64,000 bases of DNA, taken from positions 1 to 64,000 of the forward strand of contig CAWESK010000005.1 of the NCBI GenBank assembly GCA_963811685.1, given 5' to 3'. A model generated the notes under the pieces. It was not told the origin of the DNA and ran no database searches. It saw only the letters and a program-made list of their open reading frames with translations. Source of the stretch: CAIWHR01 sp963811685. Its GTDB lineage: Bacteria > Pseudomonadota > Gammaproteobacteria > Burkholderiales > Casimicrobiaceae. Shown here piece after piece: positions 30,074 to 40,179 of the stretch. The translations under genes and the position numbers were made by a program. Every line of letters begins with the position of its first letter. Positions within the stretch are counted from its first letter, which is position 1.

Positions 30074-30228
30074 AGAACCTATCCAAAATAGGCTGCGCGG
30101 CCCGATAGCTTTGTCGCGCTCGGCTGCCGGCTCGCCCCTCGCTGTACGCCTGTGTACTATCTCGAGGCTCGCTGCGGGTCTTATGGCGCAGCTCTCGGAC
30201 CGCTCGCCGGGATTTTGGTATAGGTTCT
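30074..30228. repeat. Small inverted-repeat (MITE-like) element
   Basis: Left end AGAACCTATCCAAAAT and right end, read in reverse, AGAACCTATACCAAAAT are the same apart from one extra base. They enclose about 120 bases without a gene. The element lies between two divergent starts, so it forms the promoter region of both. No clear target duplication is visible. Its mobility is inferred from structure only. Confidence 0.55.
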
Positions 30229-30259
30229 TCCGCCCGTGTCACATAATCTGTCAGCGCCC

Positions 30260-31107
30260 ATGGACATCGACGCCTCGACTCGCTCCGCTCGATTCCCGAT
30301 CGTCGTGGCTGCGCTTGCCGCGATAGTGCTGATGCTCGCCGCCAGCAGCGACGCGCAGGACGCGAAGCCGCCCGCCGTCGATCCGGCGATAATGAATCAG
30401 GCCGGCGAGATCGCTTATGCGCGCGAGCTCGATCGCGCGCGTGCAAGGCGTGCGCTCGACACGAATAAGGAACAGCTCGCCTCGGCCCGCCGGATGTCGA
30501 CGCTGCTGATCGCGTACGCCAGCACGATGGCGCCGGAGGCCGCGAGCTGGGTCTGGGCGCGTTCACGTCGAGACCCGCGAAGAGCCCGTCGCCTATTGCT
30601 TTCCAGGGGGCAAGATCCTGCTCAGCACGGGGCTCGTCGATCGCACGAAGCTGACGCCCGACGAGCTCGCCGTCGTGCTGGCGCACGTGATCGCGCACGC
30701 GCTCGCCGGTGACGACGCCGCGCGGGCCGCGGCGCGGCTCGCCACGATGCGCGAAACGCCGGACCCCAATCGGCGCATTCTTCAGCTCGCCGATATCCTC
30801 GGCAAGATCGTGCCGAGCCAGCCCTTCGACAAGGACACGGAAGCGCGAGGCCGATTCGGTCACCCTCGAATTCATGGCGCGGTCCGGCGTGAACCCGGAG
30901 CCCGCCGTGGAGGCGTGGCGCAAGATCGCCCGGCAGGGCGGCGCGACGGCGCCCGGCTTTCTCGCGCTGCACCCGACATGGTCGGGACGGATCGAGGCGA
31001 TCGAGGCGCAGATCCCCGCGATCCTGCCGCTTTATGAGCAGGCGCGCGCGGAACAGGCGGCGCGTCCGCGGCAGCCGCCCATGCGGACCCGGCCAGGCCT
31101 CAACTGA
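30260..31107 (+). CDS. M48-like peptidase-fold protein with degenerate active site (two frameshifts)
   Basis: Envelope protein of 281 residues after correction of extra bases near 30560 and 30846. An N-terminal hydrophobic signal (FPIVVAALAAIVLMLAASSDA) is followed by the M48 layout: EEPVAYCFPGGKILLSTGL, then LAVVLAHVIAHALAGDD where the family has HEIAHALA, then SVTLEFMARSGVNPEPAVE and LHPTWSGRIEAIEAQIP. The zinc ligands His are kept but the catalytic Glu codon is GTG (30687-30689), not GAG. Either it is an inactive homologue or the base is wrong. GTG 30236 is an alternative start. Confidence 0.75.
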
Positions 31108-32295
31108 TCAGCGCGCGGCGGGCGTCTCGGGCACCTGGAAGACCTCGCGCAGGTACGCGACGTACGACGGATCGTAATCCATCATCTTCGACGGCTCGTC
31201 GCTGATCTTCGCGACCGGCTGGCCGTTGCAGCGCGTCATCTTGATCACGATCTGGATCGGGTCGAATCCGATGTCGTTGGTGAGGTTCGTCCCGATGCCG
31301 AACGCCGTGTGCATGCGGCCGCGGAAATACTCGAACAGCCGGATGGCAAGCGGCACGTTCAGGCTGTCGGAGAACACCATCGTCTTCGAGCGCGGGTCGA
31401 TGCGCATCCTCTGGTAATGCGCGATCAGCTTCTCGCCCCACTCGAAAGGGTCGCCGGAATCGTGGCGCACGCCGTCGAACAGCTTGCAGAAGAAGAGGTC
31501 GAAATCGCGAAGGAAGGCGTCCATCCCGCAAACGTCGGACAGCGCGATCCCGAGGTCGCCGCGGTACTCGCGCGCCCACATGTTGAACGCGAACACCTGC
31601 GAGTCGCGCAGGCGCGGACCCACGGCCTGGCACGCCTGCAGATATTCGTGCGCCATCGTGCCGAGCGGCGTGAAGCCGTGCCGCATCGCGAGCTCGACGT
31701 TGCTCGTGCCGACGAACTTCGCGCCGATCCCCGACTTCAGCGTTTTGACCACCTCTTCCTGCCACCGCCGGGAGAAGCGGCGGCGGGTTCCGTAATCCGC
31801 AATCCGGAATTCGGGATCGGCGACGCCGTTGATGAGCTCGATCTTGGCCGCCAGTCGCCGCCGGCCCTCGGCCAGCGTCGCGCGGGGCCGCGTGTTGCGA
31901 AAATAGACTTCGCTGACGATCGCGAGGACCGGCACCTCGAACAGGATCGTATGGAGCCACGGGCCGCGGATCGAGATGTCGATCTCCCGGTCGGACCCGG
32001 GGAGCGGCTCGATCGAGATGAACCGCTCGTCCAGCTGGAAGAGGCCCAGGAGGTCGACGAAGTCGCTCTTGAGGAACCGCCAGCCACGCAGGTAATCGAG
32101 CTCGTCCTTGCGAAACCGCAGGCGGCAAAGCGCCTTCACCTCGTCCCGGATGTCGTCGACATAAGGGGTGAGATCGACGCCCTCGCTGCGGCACTTGAAC
32201 CGATACTCGACCTGCGCTCCCGGGAAATGATGCAGGACGACCTGCATCATCGTGAACTTGTAGAGGTCGGTGTCGAGCAGCGAGCGGATGATCAT
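31108..32295 (-). CDS. pncB: Nicotinate phosphoribosyltransferase
   Basis: First step of NAD salvage: nicotinate plus PRPP and ATP to nicotinate mononucleotide. MIIRSLLDTDLYKFTMMQVV at the N-terminus, GTSNVELAMRHGFTPLGTMAHE in the middle, DSGDPFEWGEKLI and FGIGTNLTNDIG near the C-terminus are all diagnostic. 395 residues from ATG 32295; an upstream in-frame start only adds a basic tail. Its stop abuts the convergent M48 gene with no spacer. Confidence 0.95.
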   Translation of the reverse strand: MIIRSLLDTDLYKFTMMQVVLHHFPGAQVEYRFKCRSEGVDLTPYVDDIRDEVKALCRLRFRKDELDYLRGWRFLKSDFVDLLGLFQLDERFISIEPLPGSDREIDISIRGPWLHTILFEVPVLAIVSEVYFRNTRPRATLAEGRRRLAAKIELINGVADPEFRIADYGTRRRFSRRWQEEVVKTLKSGIGAKFVGTSNVELAMRHGFTPLGTMAHEYLQACQAVGPRLRDSQVFAFNMWAREYRGDLGIALSDVCGMDAFLRDFDLFFCKLFDGVRHDSGDPFEWGEKLIAHYQRMRIDPRSKTMVFSDSLNVPLAIRLFEYFRGRMHTAFGIGTNLTNDIGFDPIQIVIKMTRCNGQPVAKISDEPSKMMDYDPSYVAYLREVFQVPETPAAR

Positions 32296-32351
32296 GCGTT
32301 TCCGTGCGCGGGCACCGGCGCTTCCCGCTGGGCGCAAGAGGTCAGCGGATG

Positions 32352-33685
32352 TTACCCGTTCGCGCCGGGAGGGGCCACGTCGGCCGCTTTCGCCGCTCGC
32401 GCGCCGGAAGCCGCTGCGGTGCGCGGCGCGTCATCGACGATCCGGATGCGCTGCGCGAGCCAGATCGCGACCAGCGTGCAGGCTGCCGCGATCCAGCCGA
32501 CGACGCCATAGTGAGTCAGCGTGCCGTCGGGCGCCCGGCCGATGACGAGGCCCGCGGTCAGGGCGGCGAGCCCCGACCCCAGCTGCTGGATCGACGCGTT
32601 GAAGCTCATGAACGAGCCGCGCAGCCGCGGCTCGGCGCTTGCGCTGATCAGCGCCATCCCCGGCCCGAAGCGGCCGCTGACCAACACGAAGAACAGCACG
32701 GCGCACGCGACCACGATCGGAAGCGATACGGGCGGCAGGTGCGTCGTGATCAGGATCGGGACGATCGACAGGATGCCGACGATGCCGAACGACGCGCTTC
32801 TTGCCGTAGCGATCGGCGAGGCGGCCGATCATGGGCAACGTGACGAGCATCGCCAGTCCGCCGGCGAAATACATGATGGGGAGGTCGATCTCCGCGAGGC
32901 CGACATTGGCGACGTTGTACGGCGCGATGAATGGAATCACGGTGAATCCCGCGAACATCAGCACGACGGTGAATGCGAACGTGCGCAGGTGATTGGGCTC
33001 GCCGAAGATCGCGCGCAATTGCTCGACCGGACGCCGCCGCACCGCGTGCGCAAGATGCCCCGAGATCGGCGGAAGCACTCTCGCAGGCCGCGATGGCGAC
33101 GACGACGCTCGCCGCGGCAAGCACGAGGAACGGCATCCGCCACGTCGAATGCGCGGCGATCCAGAGCCCGGCCGGCACGCCGGCCACCGCGGCGAGCGAA
33201 AACGACGTGGCCACGATGCCGGTGGCCGTGGCCCGGCGCGCAAACGGGACGAGGTCGGCGACGATCGCGAGCACGAGGCCGCCGATGACGCCACCGAAGG
33301 TGCCGGCGACGATCCGCGCGGCGAGCAGCAGCGGGTAATTGGGCGCGAGCCCGCACAGCGCCGTCGCCACGATGAACCCGCCGTAGAGCGCGAGCAGCAC
33401 CCGCTTGTGGTCGAAGCGGTCGATCCAGAAGGCGGCGACGAACCCGCTCGCCGCCGCGGCGAACGTGTAGGCGGAGACGAGCAGGCTGAACTCGCGCGGC
33501 CCGACCGCCAGGATCCGCATCAGCTGCGGACCGAGCGGCATGATGATCATGAAATCGACGATGTGCGTGAACTGCACGGCGGCGAGCGTGAGCAGCATCG
33601 CGAATTCGCTCGGCGCGGGCCGCCGCGCGCGAGGCGGCGACGTCGAGGCGCCGGGATCGGGCAAGGGTGGATCGGTTCGGGTCAA
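32352..33685 (-). CDS. MFS transporter (two frameshifts)
   Basis: Twelve-span drug-efflux-type transporter of 443 residues once extra bases near 32796 and 33085 are removed. The start is TTG 33685 or ATG 33598 just before the first span (FAMLLTLAAVQFTHIVDFMI). Family motifs: GFVAAFWIDRFDHKRVLLAL (motif A), ARIVAGTFGGVIGGLVLAIV (motif B), PAGLWIAAHSTWRMPFLVL (motif C), and GRLADRYGKK in the second half. Substrate unknown; the PHIVDFMIIMPLGP-type start occurs in arabinose/acriflavin-type exporters. Confidence 0.8.
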
Positions 33686-33847
33686 GGTCGCAGCCGAGCA
33701 AAGCGGCCAGCGAGGCGGCAGGCTGTCGCGTGACGCGTCATGCCGCGTGCCGGGCAAATATAGCACGCGGCCATCCGTCGACAGCCTCAGGTGGCGCGGC
33801 GACGCCGACGCCGCTATCATCGTGGCGCCCCCACTCCGGCACCCGCC

Positions 33848-34825
33848 ATGCTCGTCAACTGCGTCGCGTACCAGAACGGCCGCAAGCTCGGCGACATTCC
33901 GGTCGAGGACATCAGCGAATACGTGTCCCGGCCGGACTGCTTCGTCTGGGTCGCGATGTTCGAGCCCGGGCCGGCGGAACTCGACCAGATGAAGGAGGAA
34001 TTCGGACTGCATCCCCTTGCCGTCGAGGATGCGCGCAAAGGGCATCAGCGCCCCAAGATCGAGGAATACGAGGACTCGCTGTTCGCCGTGCTGCAGACGG
34101 TCGAGCAGGCGCCCGCCGGCAGCGGCGAACCGCTGAAGATCGGCGAGGTTGCCATCTTCGTGGGGACGAACTACATCCTGTCGGTGCGGCTGCGCACGGA
34201 GAAAGGATTTACCGAGGTCCGCGCGCGCACCGAGCGCGAACCGGAACTACTGAGCCACGGCTCCGGCTACGTGTTCTACGCGCTCGCCGACACGATCGTG
34301 GATCGGTATTTTCCGGTGCTCGACTCCCTGGAATCCGACCTCGAGAAGATCGAGGAACAGATCTTCGTCCGCAATTCGGCGCGCTCCAACATCGAGGCAC
34401 TCTATGCGCTGAAGCAGCAGCTCATGGTGCTGAAGCACGTGGTGGATCCCACCATCGAGGTCATCGGCAAGCTCTACGGCGGACGGGTGCCCCAGGTGTG
34501 CACCGGACTGCAGGAATATTTCCGCGACGTCTACGACCATCTGACCCGGATCCACGCGTCGATCGAGGCGATCCGCGAAATGCTCGCGACGGCCATCCAG
34601 GTGAATCTCGGCATGATCAACCTGAACGAAACCGAGGTGACGAAGAAGCTCGCCGGCTGGGCGGCATTGATCGCCGTGCCGACGCTGATTGCCGGCGTTT
34701 ACGGAATGAATTTCAAGAACATGCCGGAACTGGAATGGCACTACGGCTACCACCTGTCGATGGCGCTGATGTTCGCCATCGACGTCGGCCTCTACCTCTG
34801 GTTCCGGAAGATCCGCTGGCTATAG
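33848..34825 (+). CDS. corA: Magnesium/cobalt transporter CorA
   Basis: Pentameric divalent-cation channel. 325 residues with a large cytosolic N-terminal domain (HPLAVEDARKGHQRPKIEEY is characteristic) and two C-terminal membrane spans; the pore signature YGMNF closes span one (AALIAVPTLIAGVYGMNFKNMPE), and the basic C-terminus KIRW is present. Start ATG 33848 in a short divergent spacer from the MFS gene. Intact. Confidence 0.94.
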   Translation: MLVNCVAYQNGRKLGDIPVEDISEYVSRPDCFVWVAMFEPGPAELDQMKEEFGLHPLAVEDARKGHQRPKIEEYEDSLFAVLQTVEQAPAGSGEPLKIGEVAIFVGTNYILSVRLRTEKGFTEVRARTEREPELLSHGSGYVFYALADTIVDRYFPVLDSLESDLEKIEEQIFVRNSARSNIEALYALKQQLMVLKHVVDPTIEVIGKLYGGRVPQVCTGLQEYFRDVYDHLTRIHASIEAIREMLATAIQVNLGMINLNETEVTKKLAGWAALIAVPTLIAGVYGMNFKNMPELEWHYGYHLSMALMFAIDVGLYLWFRKIRWL

Positions 34826-34885
34826 CATGACCTGCGGCGTCCCACGCGGGACCGCCGCAAGCCATCCTGCCGCGCGTGCTACGCG

Positions 34886-35213
34886 TCAGTCGTCGTCGTC
34901 CCAGTGTCCGGCGCGGTAATGCCACCGGTCACCGTGCTGCTCCAGCGTGTAGTGCCGCCAGTGATGCCCTTCGCGATTGGGGATGTATTGCTGTTCGACC
35001 CAGACGTACCGCTGGCCGTCCCAGCCGTAGTGACCGGGCTCATAGACGAATCCCTGGCGCTCAGGCGGGCTCACCACAATGGTCCGCTCCGCGGGCGCCG
35101 GCGGCGCCACACCGATCTCCACGTCGACCACGCGGGCCGCGCTCGCGACGGTTGCGATTCCGAAGCGTGCCGACCGCGATCGTCAACGCCGCCATCAGGC
35201 TGCGTATCTTCAT
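34886..35213 (-). CDS. Secreted YXWGXW-repeat protein (frameshifted)
   Basis: Small exported protein of 108 residues. The start ATG 35213 has a strong site (AAGGAGGCAGC) and begins a signal peptide MKIRSLMAALTIAVGT; an extra base near 35165 then shifts the frame, after which FGIATVASAARVVDVEIG completes the signal region. The mature part is aromatic and carries repeated Y-x-W/G-x-W-like units (EPGHYGWDGQRYVWVEQQY; HWRHYTLEQHGDRWHYRAGHW). Function of YXWGXW proteins is unknown; they are envelope proteins. Confidence 0.72.
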
Positions 35214-35537
35214 GCTGCCTCCTTGATTGCTGTTCGCCGCCGGATCGACGCGAGCACGGTCGTGCTCCGGTCTCCGGCGCGTATCAAAGGGACACCTCGA
35301 CGGGGACAGTGTTTCGCGTAGGCACCAGAATCGGGCGTCTTCCGACAAACCGGCATCGCCATCGTCCGACGCGGATGTGCGAAGTCGCGACATCGGACGT
35401 CGAGAACAAGAAAGCGCATAAGCAAATGACCGATGATTGATCGAGATCAACCCCGCGTATTGCGCTGCACAACGTGGAGGCCGATACTCGCGGCGGCGCC
35501 GAATGGGCCCGTCAACAAATCCTGAAGGGACAAGTCA
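35214..35537. other. Divergent promoter region with FNR-type site
   Basis: 324 bases between the leftward YXWGXW gene and the rightward sulfatase gene. Apart from the FNR palindrome at 35437-35450 I see no gene or repeat. Confidence 0.6.
35437..35450. promoter_or_regulatory. FNR/Anr-type binding site upstream of the sulfatase gene
   Basis: TTGATCGAGATCAA is a perfect TTGAT-N4-ATCAA palindrome whose centre is 94 bases before the sulfatase ATG. It differs from the site at 135-148 by one base. Control of the sulfatase cluster by an oxygen- or nitric-oxide-responsive regulator is the simple reading. Confidence 0.65.
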
Positions 35538-38068
35538 ATGCGTGGTTATCGCGTCGCGGCGTTGCAGGTGATCGCTGTTGTTTTTCTTGGGCTCCCCGCA
35601 ACCGCGCTGGCGCAGCAGGTCTACCGGCACGCCCGGCTCCCCGGCCGCGACGACGACGATCGACGGGCAGCAGCTCCCGGCGCCGCCGCCGAAGTTCGGC
35701 GGCAAGATCAAGCGCACGACGCGCTGCAGTCGAAGCCCTATTGGCCGGCGCGCATCGTGCCGCCCAAGGGCGCGCCGAACGTGCTGCTGATCATGACCGA
35801 CGACGTCGGCTTCGGCGTGCCCGAGCACGTTCGGCGGCGTGATCCCGACGCCGGCGCTCGACCGGATCGCCAACAACGGCCTGCGCTACACGAATCTTCA
35901 ATTCGACGGCGCTGTGCTCGCCGACGCGCGCGGCGCTGATCACCGGCCGCAACCATCACTCGGCCGGCTTCGGCGTGATCTCCGAGCAGGCGACGGGCTA
36001 TCCCGGGCTACGACAGCTTCATCACCAAGGACAAGGCGACGATCGGCAGGATCCTGCAAGGACAACGGCTACCGCACGTCGTGGTTCGGCAAGAACCACA
36101 ACACGCCGTCGTTCCAGGCGAGCCACGACCGGGCCGTTCGACCAGTGGCCGACCGGCATGGGCTTCGAGTACTTCTACGGCTTCATGGGCGGCGACACCA
36201 ACCAGTGGCAGCCGGCAACCTCGCCCGCAACACCACGTACATCTACCCGTTCGTCGGCAATCCGAGCTGCAACCTGATCACCGCGATGGCCGACGAGGCG
36301 ATCGACGTACATGAACCAGATCAACACGCTGACGCCCGACCAGCCGTTCTTCGTCTACTACGTGCCCGGGCGGCACGCACGCGCCGCATCACCCGACGCC
36401 GGAGTGGATCAAGAAGATCAGCGACATGCACCTGTTCGACAAGGGCTGGAACAAGCTGCGCGAGCAGATCTTCGAGAACCAGAAGAAGCTCGGCGTGATC
36501 CCGCAGAACGCGAAGCTGACGCCGTGGCCGAAGGACCTGCTGAAGGAGTGGGACGCGCTCACGGCCGACGAGAAGAAGATGTTCATGCGCCAGGTCGACG
36601 TCTTCGCCGCCTACGTCGCCGTACACCGACAACGAGATCGGCCGCGTGATCCAGGCGGTCGAGGACATGGGCAAGCTCGACAACACGCTGATCATCTACA
36701 TCAACGGCGACAACGGCACCAGCGCCGAAGGCACGCTGATCGGCACGCCGAACGAGGTCGCGATGTTCAACGGCGTCGAGGTGCCGGTCGAGGACCAGCT
36801 CAAGTACTTCTACGACGTCTGGGGCTCGGACAAGACGTACAACCACATGGCGGTGCCATGGGCGTGGGCGTTCGACACGCCGTTCACGTGGACCAAGCAG
36901 ATCGCGTCGCACTTCGGCGGCATCCGCCAGGGCATGGCGATCTCGTGGCCGACGCGTCATCACGGACAAGGGCGGCATCCGCAACCAGTTCCACCACGTG
37001 ATCGACATCGTGCCGACGATCCTCGAGGCCGCCGGCATCACGGCAGCCGACGATCGGTCGACGGCATCAAGCAGAGCCCGATCGAGGGCGTCAGCATGGC
37101 GTACACGTTCGACAAGGCGAACGCCAACGCGCCGTCGACGCACAAGACGCAGTACTTCGAGATGATGGGCGACCACGCGATCTACCACGACGGCTGGATC
37201 GCGAGCACCAAGGTGATGCGCCCGCCGTGGGACATCAGCGGCGGCGTCGACTCGGATCCGGCCAACGTATCCGTGGGAGCTCTACGACCTGCGCAAGCGA
37301 CTGGACGCAGTCCGACGACGTCGCGGCCAAGAACCCGGCGAAGGTGAAGGAGCTGCAGGCAGCTGTTCTGGCAGGAGGCGAAGAAGTACCAGGTGCTGCC
37401 GCTCGATGCGACCGTCGGCGACGCGGCTCGTCACGCCGCGCCCGAGCATCACGGCCGGCCGCAACGTGTTCACCTGGACGGCGCCGCTGACCGGCACGCC
37501 GCAACGGCGACGCGCCCTTCGTGCTCAACGCGTCGTACACCTTCAAGGCCGACATCGAGGTGCCGCAGGGCGGCGCCGAGGGCATGCTGATCACGCAGGG
37601 CGGCCGCTTCGGCGGCTATGGCTTCTACCTGCTCAAGGGCAAGCCGGTGTTCACCTGGAACCTGGTCGACCTGAAGCGGATCAAGTGGGAAGCGTCCGAC
37701 GCGCTGGCCGCCGGCAAGCACATGCTCGAATTCGACTTCAAGTACGACGGCCTCGGCATCGGCGACGCTCGCGTTCAACAACATGAGCGGCATCGGGCAG
37801 GCGGCACCGGCGTGCTCAAGGTCGACGGCAAGGCGGTCGCCGACGCAGAAGATGGAGCACACGCATCCCGTTGATCCTGCAGTGGGACGAGAACCTCGAC
37901 GTCGGGTCCGACACCGGCACGCCGGTGGACGACAAGGACTACCAGGTGCCGTTCGCGTTCACCGGCAAGATCAACAAGATCACGCTGACGATCGACCGGC
38001 CGCAGCTGTCGCCCGCCGATATCAAGAAGCTCCAGGCGGCGCAGCGCAACAACAAGACGAGCGAGTAG
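35538..38068 (+). CDS. Periplasmic arylsulfatase-family enzyme, heavily frameshifted
   Basis: Type I (formylglycine) sulfatase. After a signal peptide (AVVFLGLPATALA, cleavage near residue 26) come NVLLIMTDDVGFG with metal-binding Asp, the active-site motif CSPTRAALITGRNHH (Cys codon 35915-35917, to be oxidised by a maturase), WFGKNHN, MGFEYFYGFMGGDTNQW, FVYYVPGGTHAPHHPTPEW, IIYINGDNGTSAEGT and YPWELYDL, then a beta-rich C-terminal domain (PQGGAEGMLITQGGRFGGYG). The frame changes 23 times by one base: 20 insertions and 3 deletions, net +17, which returns exactly to the frame of stop TAG 38066-38068 and gives 837 residues. No internal nonsense codon is left after correction. This pattern fits consensus error better than decay. 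Substrate unknown. Confidence 0.85.
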
Positions 38069-38154
38069 CGTACTCTTCGCAGGGAGCGGGGCTGGCTCGT
38101 CGCAACTCCCGCCTCCGCGATCCGGCGCCGCAATTCAAGCCAAGGAGATCCCTC

Positions 38155-38439
38155 ATGAGCAAGCGTTTCTGGTTGCCGGTCGCCGCAGCCGCGGCCGTCG
38201 TCGCAGGCTATGCCTATGCGCAATACCCCATCATGGACAAGGTCGCCGACAAGGTCATCCAGAAGTACCAGACGGCGAGCTGCGAGCAGCTGTGGCAGCA
38301 GAAAGGCCAGCCGAAGTCGCCGGAAGAACAGCGCGTCATCGGATTCCTGAAAAGCGATCCGCAGATGCGCAATGCGTTCTTCAACAAGGTCTCGGGCCCG
38401 ATCGTCAACAAGATGTTCGATTGCGGAATGATCCCTTGA
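38155..38439 (+). CDS. Small secreted protein of unknown function
   Basis: 94 residues with a signal peptide (FWLPVAAAAAVVAGYAYAQ) and a helical mature part with two Cys (ASCEQLWQQ and FDCGMIP at the C-terminus) that could form a disulfide. ATG 38155 has AAGGAG upstream. Ends on TGATG with the next gene. It resembles small proteins commonly found between sulfatase and DUF2092 genes, but no named family is recognised. Confidence 0.65.
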   Translation: MSKRFWLPVAAAAAVVAGYAYAQYPIMDKVADKVIQKYQTASCEQLWQQKGQPKSPEEQRVIGFLKSDPQMRNAFFNKVSGPIVNKMFDCGMIP

Positions 38440-38477
38440 TGTTCCACGGCGCCCATTCCGGGCGGATGGAGTTCGCG

Positions 38478-39392
38478 ATGAATGAGTTTGGCTGGATGGG
38501 ACGGGCACTGGCGTTCGTCATCGGATCGGTGTTCGCGGTCACGGTGAGTGCGCAGTCCGCGGCACCCGCCGCGGCTGCGGCGGCGAAGGCGCCGGCGAAA
38601 TCCGCGAAGCAGGCAAAGAAACCGGCGGAACCGGCATTCAAGATGGTGCTGGAGCCGAAGGCGATGGACCTCCTGAAGACGATGAGCGACCGCCTCGCCA
38701 AGGCCAAGGCGATGTCGTTCACGGCGACCGTCGGCTACGAGTACCCAAGCAGGCTCGGCCCGCCGATCGTCTACACGATGCGCTACGACGTGACGATGCA
38801 GCGGCCGGACAAGCTCAAGATCCTGATGCCCGGCGACGGCCCCGCCTCGGAGTTCTATTACGACGGCAAGGCGATGATGGCGTATGCGCCGGCGGAGAAC
38901 CTCGTCGCCGTGTCCGCGGCGCCGCCGACCGTGGAGGAGGCGCTGAAGTTCGCGTACAACTCGGCCGCCCTTTACTTTCCGTTCGTCGATCTTCTCGTCG
39001 ACGATCCGTATGCCGCACTGACCGACGGCGCGATTCTCGCGTTCTACATTGGTCCGTCCAGCGTGGTGGCAGGCACGAAGACGGACATGCTGGCGTGGGC
39101 GAACAAGGACGTGTTCCTGCAGATCTGGATCGGCGCCGACGACAAACTGCCACGACGCGTCCGTGCGGTCTTTGCCGCCGACCCGCAGCAACTGCGCCAC
39201 GAGCTCGAGCTTTCGAACTGGAAGCTCGATTCGGGGCAGTCGACGCCGGACACGTTCACGTCGGAGAAGGCGCAGGCGGCCCCCCGCATCGCCTTCAAGA
39301 GCCCGACCACGTTGCCGCCGGGAATGAAGCCGCTGGTCAAGATGACGCCGGCGAAGCCGGCGCCTGCGAAACCGCAACCGAAGACACCCTGA
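38478..39392 (+). CDS. DUF2092 family periplasmic protein
   Basis: Exported protein of about 304 residues: signal peptide (RALAFVIGSVFAVTVSAQ), an Ala/Lys-rich linker, and a LolA-like beta domain with SDRLAKAKAMSFTATVGYEY, YDVTMQRPDKLKI, EFYYDGKAMMAYAPAENL and PRRVRAVFAADPQQLRHELELSNWKL split as usual in DUF2092. Tail is Pro/Lys-rich. Starts at ATG 38439 (overlapping the previous stop), 38466 and 38478 are possible; 38478 gives the best signal peptide and has GGAG in front. Genes of this family often follow sulfatase genes; function unknown. Confidence 0.8.
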   Translation: MNEFGWMGRALAFVIGSVFAVTVSAQSAAPAAAAAAKAPAKSAKQAKKPAEPAFKMVLEPKAMDLLKTMSDRLAKAKAMSFTATVGYEYPSRLGPPIVYTMRYDVTMQRPDKLKILMPGDGPASEFYYDGKAMMAYAPAENLVAVSAAPPTVEEALKFAYNSAALYFPFVDLLVDDPYAALTDGAILAFYIGPSSVVAGTKTDMLAWANKDVFLQIWIGADDKLPRRVRAVFAADPQQLRHELELSNWKLDSGQSTPDTFTSEKAQAAPRIAFKSPTTLPPGMKPLVKMTPAKPAPAKPQPKTP

Positions 39393-39404
39393 TCGGAGCT
39401 TGCG

Positions 39405-40161
39405 ATGAAGACGATATTCACCATCACTGCCGCAATGCTTGCCGGCATGCTCGCCGTGTGGAGCGGTTCGGCTGCCGGATGGGCATCCGCTAACCGTGCC
39501 GGCGGCAGCACGAGCCACAGCTATGGCTCGACCAGTCACGAGAACCGCTATGGCGGAAGCTCGACGCACGAAGCGGGCGAAGGCACCGAGCACACCAACG
39601 CGTACGGCGGCAGCACCGCGCACGCGGAGGGCGGCGGTACCGAGCACACGAATGTGTACGGCGGGCACCACGGCCGGCGCGGTCGGCGCCGGTGCCGTGC
39701 ACACGACGCCTTACGGCGCGACCGCGTACCACCCGCCGGGCGCCTATCCCGCGGCCTACTATCCGTATCATCCGCCGACGGCCGTTCCGTATTACGCGTC
39801 GGGATGCTATGGCTGTGCGGCCGCAGCAGGTGCGGTCGTCGGCGTCGCCGCAGGTGCAGCGGTGGCCTCGGCGAACTCGCAGGCCGCGGCGTCCAATGCG
39901 TATGCGGCGGGTGTCGCCACCGGGAGCGCCAACACGGCCGCGGCAACCAGTGCCGCCTATGGCGCCGGCGTTGCAACGGGCGCGGCGATGGCGAGTGCGC
40001 CTCCGGCGAACTACTCGATGGGCGTCAACTACGCGACGCTGCCGGCAGGCTCGATGTCGATCAACAAGAACGGCACGACGTACTACCTCAGCGGGAACAC
40101 GTGGTTCCAGCCGTCCTTCGGCGCGAACGGCGTCTATTACACGGTCGTGCCTGCGCCCTGA
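39405..40161 (+). CDS. Secreted Gly/Ala/Tyr-rich protein with DUF6515-like C-terminus (frameshifted)
   Basis: 251 residues after removing an extra G near 39664. Signal peptide MKTIFTITAAMLAGMLAVWSG, then imperfect repeats of GG-STxHxYG and GTEHTNxYGG, a Pro/Tyr-rich linker (YPYHPPTAVPYYASGCYGC), a long Ala/Gly hydrophobic part, and a C-terminal beta unit with SINKNGTTYYLSGNTWFQP and VYYTVVPAP as in DUF6515 proteins. Twelve bases after the DUF2092 gene, so in the same operon. Function unknown. Confidence 0.65.
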
Positions 40162-40179
40162 CTTGGCGAACGCATCCGC

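Noticed and set aside
35538..38068. Programmed frameshifting in the sulfatase gene
   Set aside because: Twenty-three shifts without a common slippery motif, in both directions, cannot be programmed recoding as known; read error or decay is far likelier.
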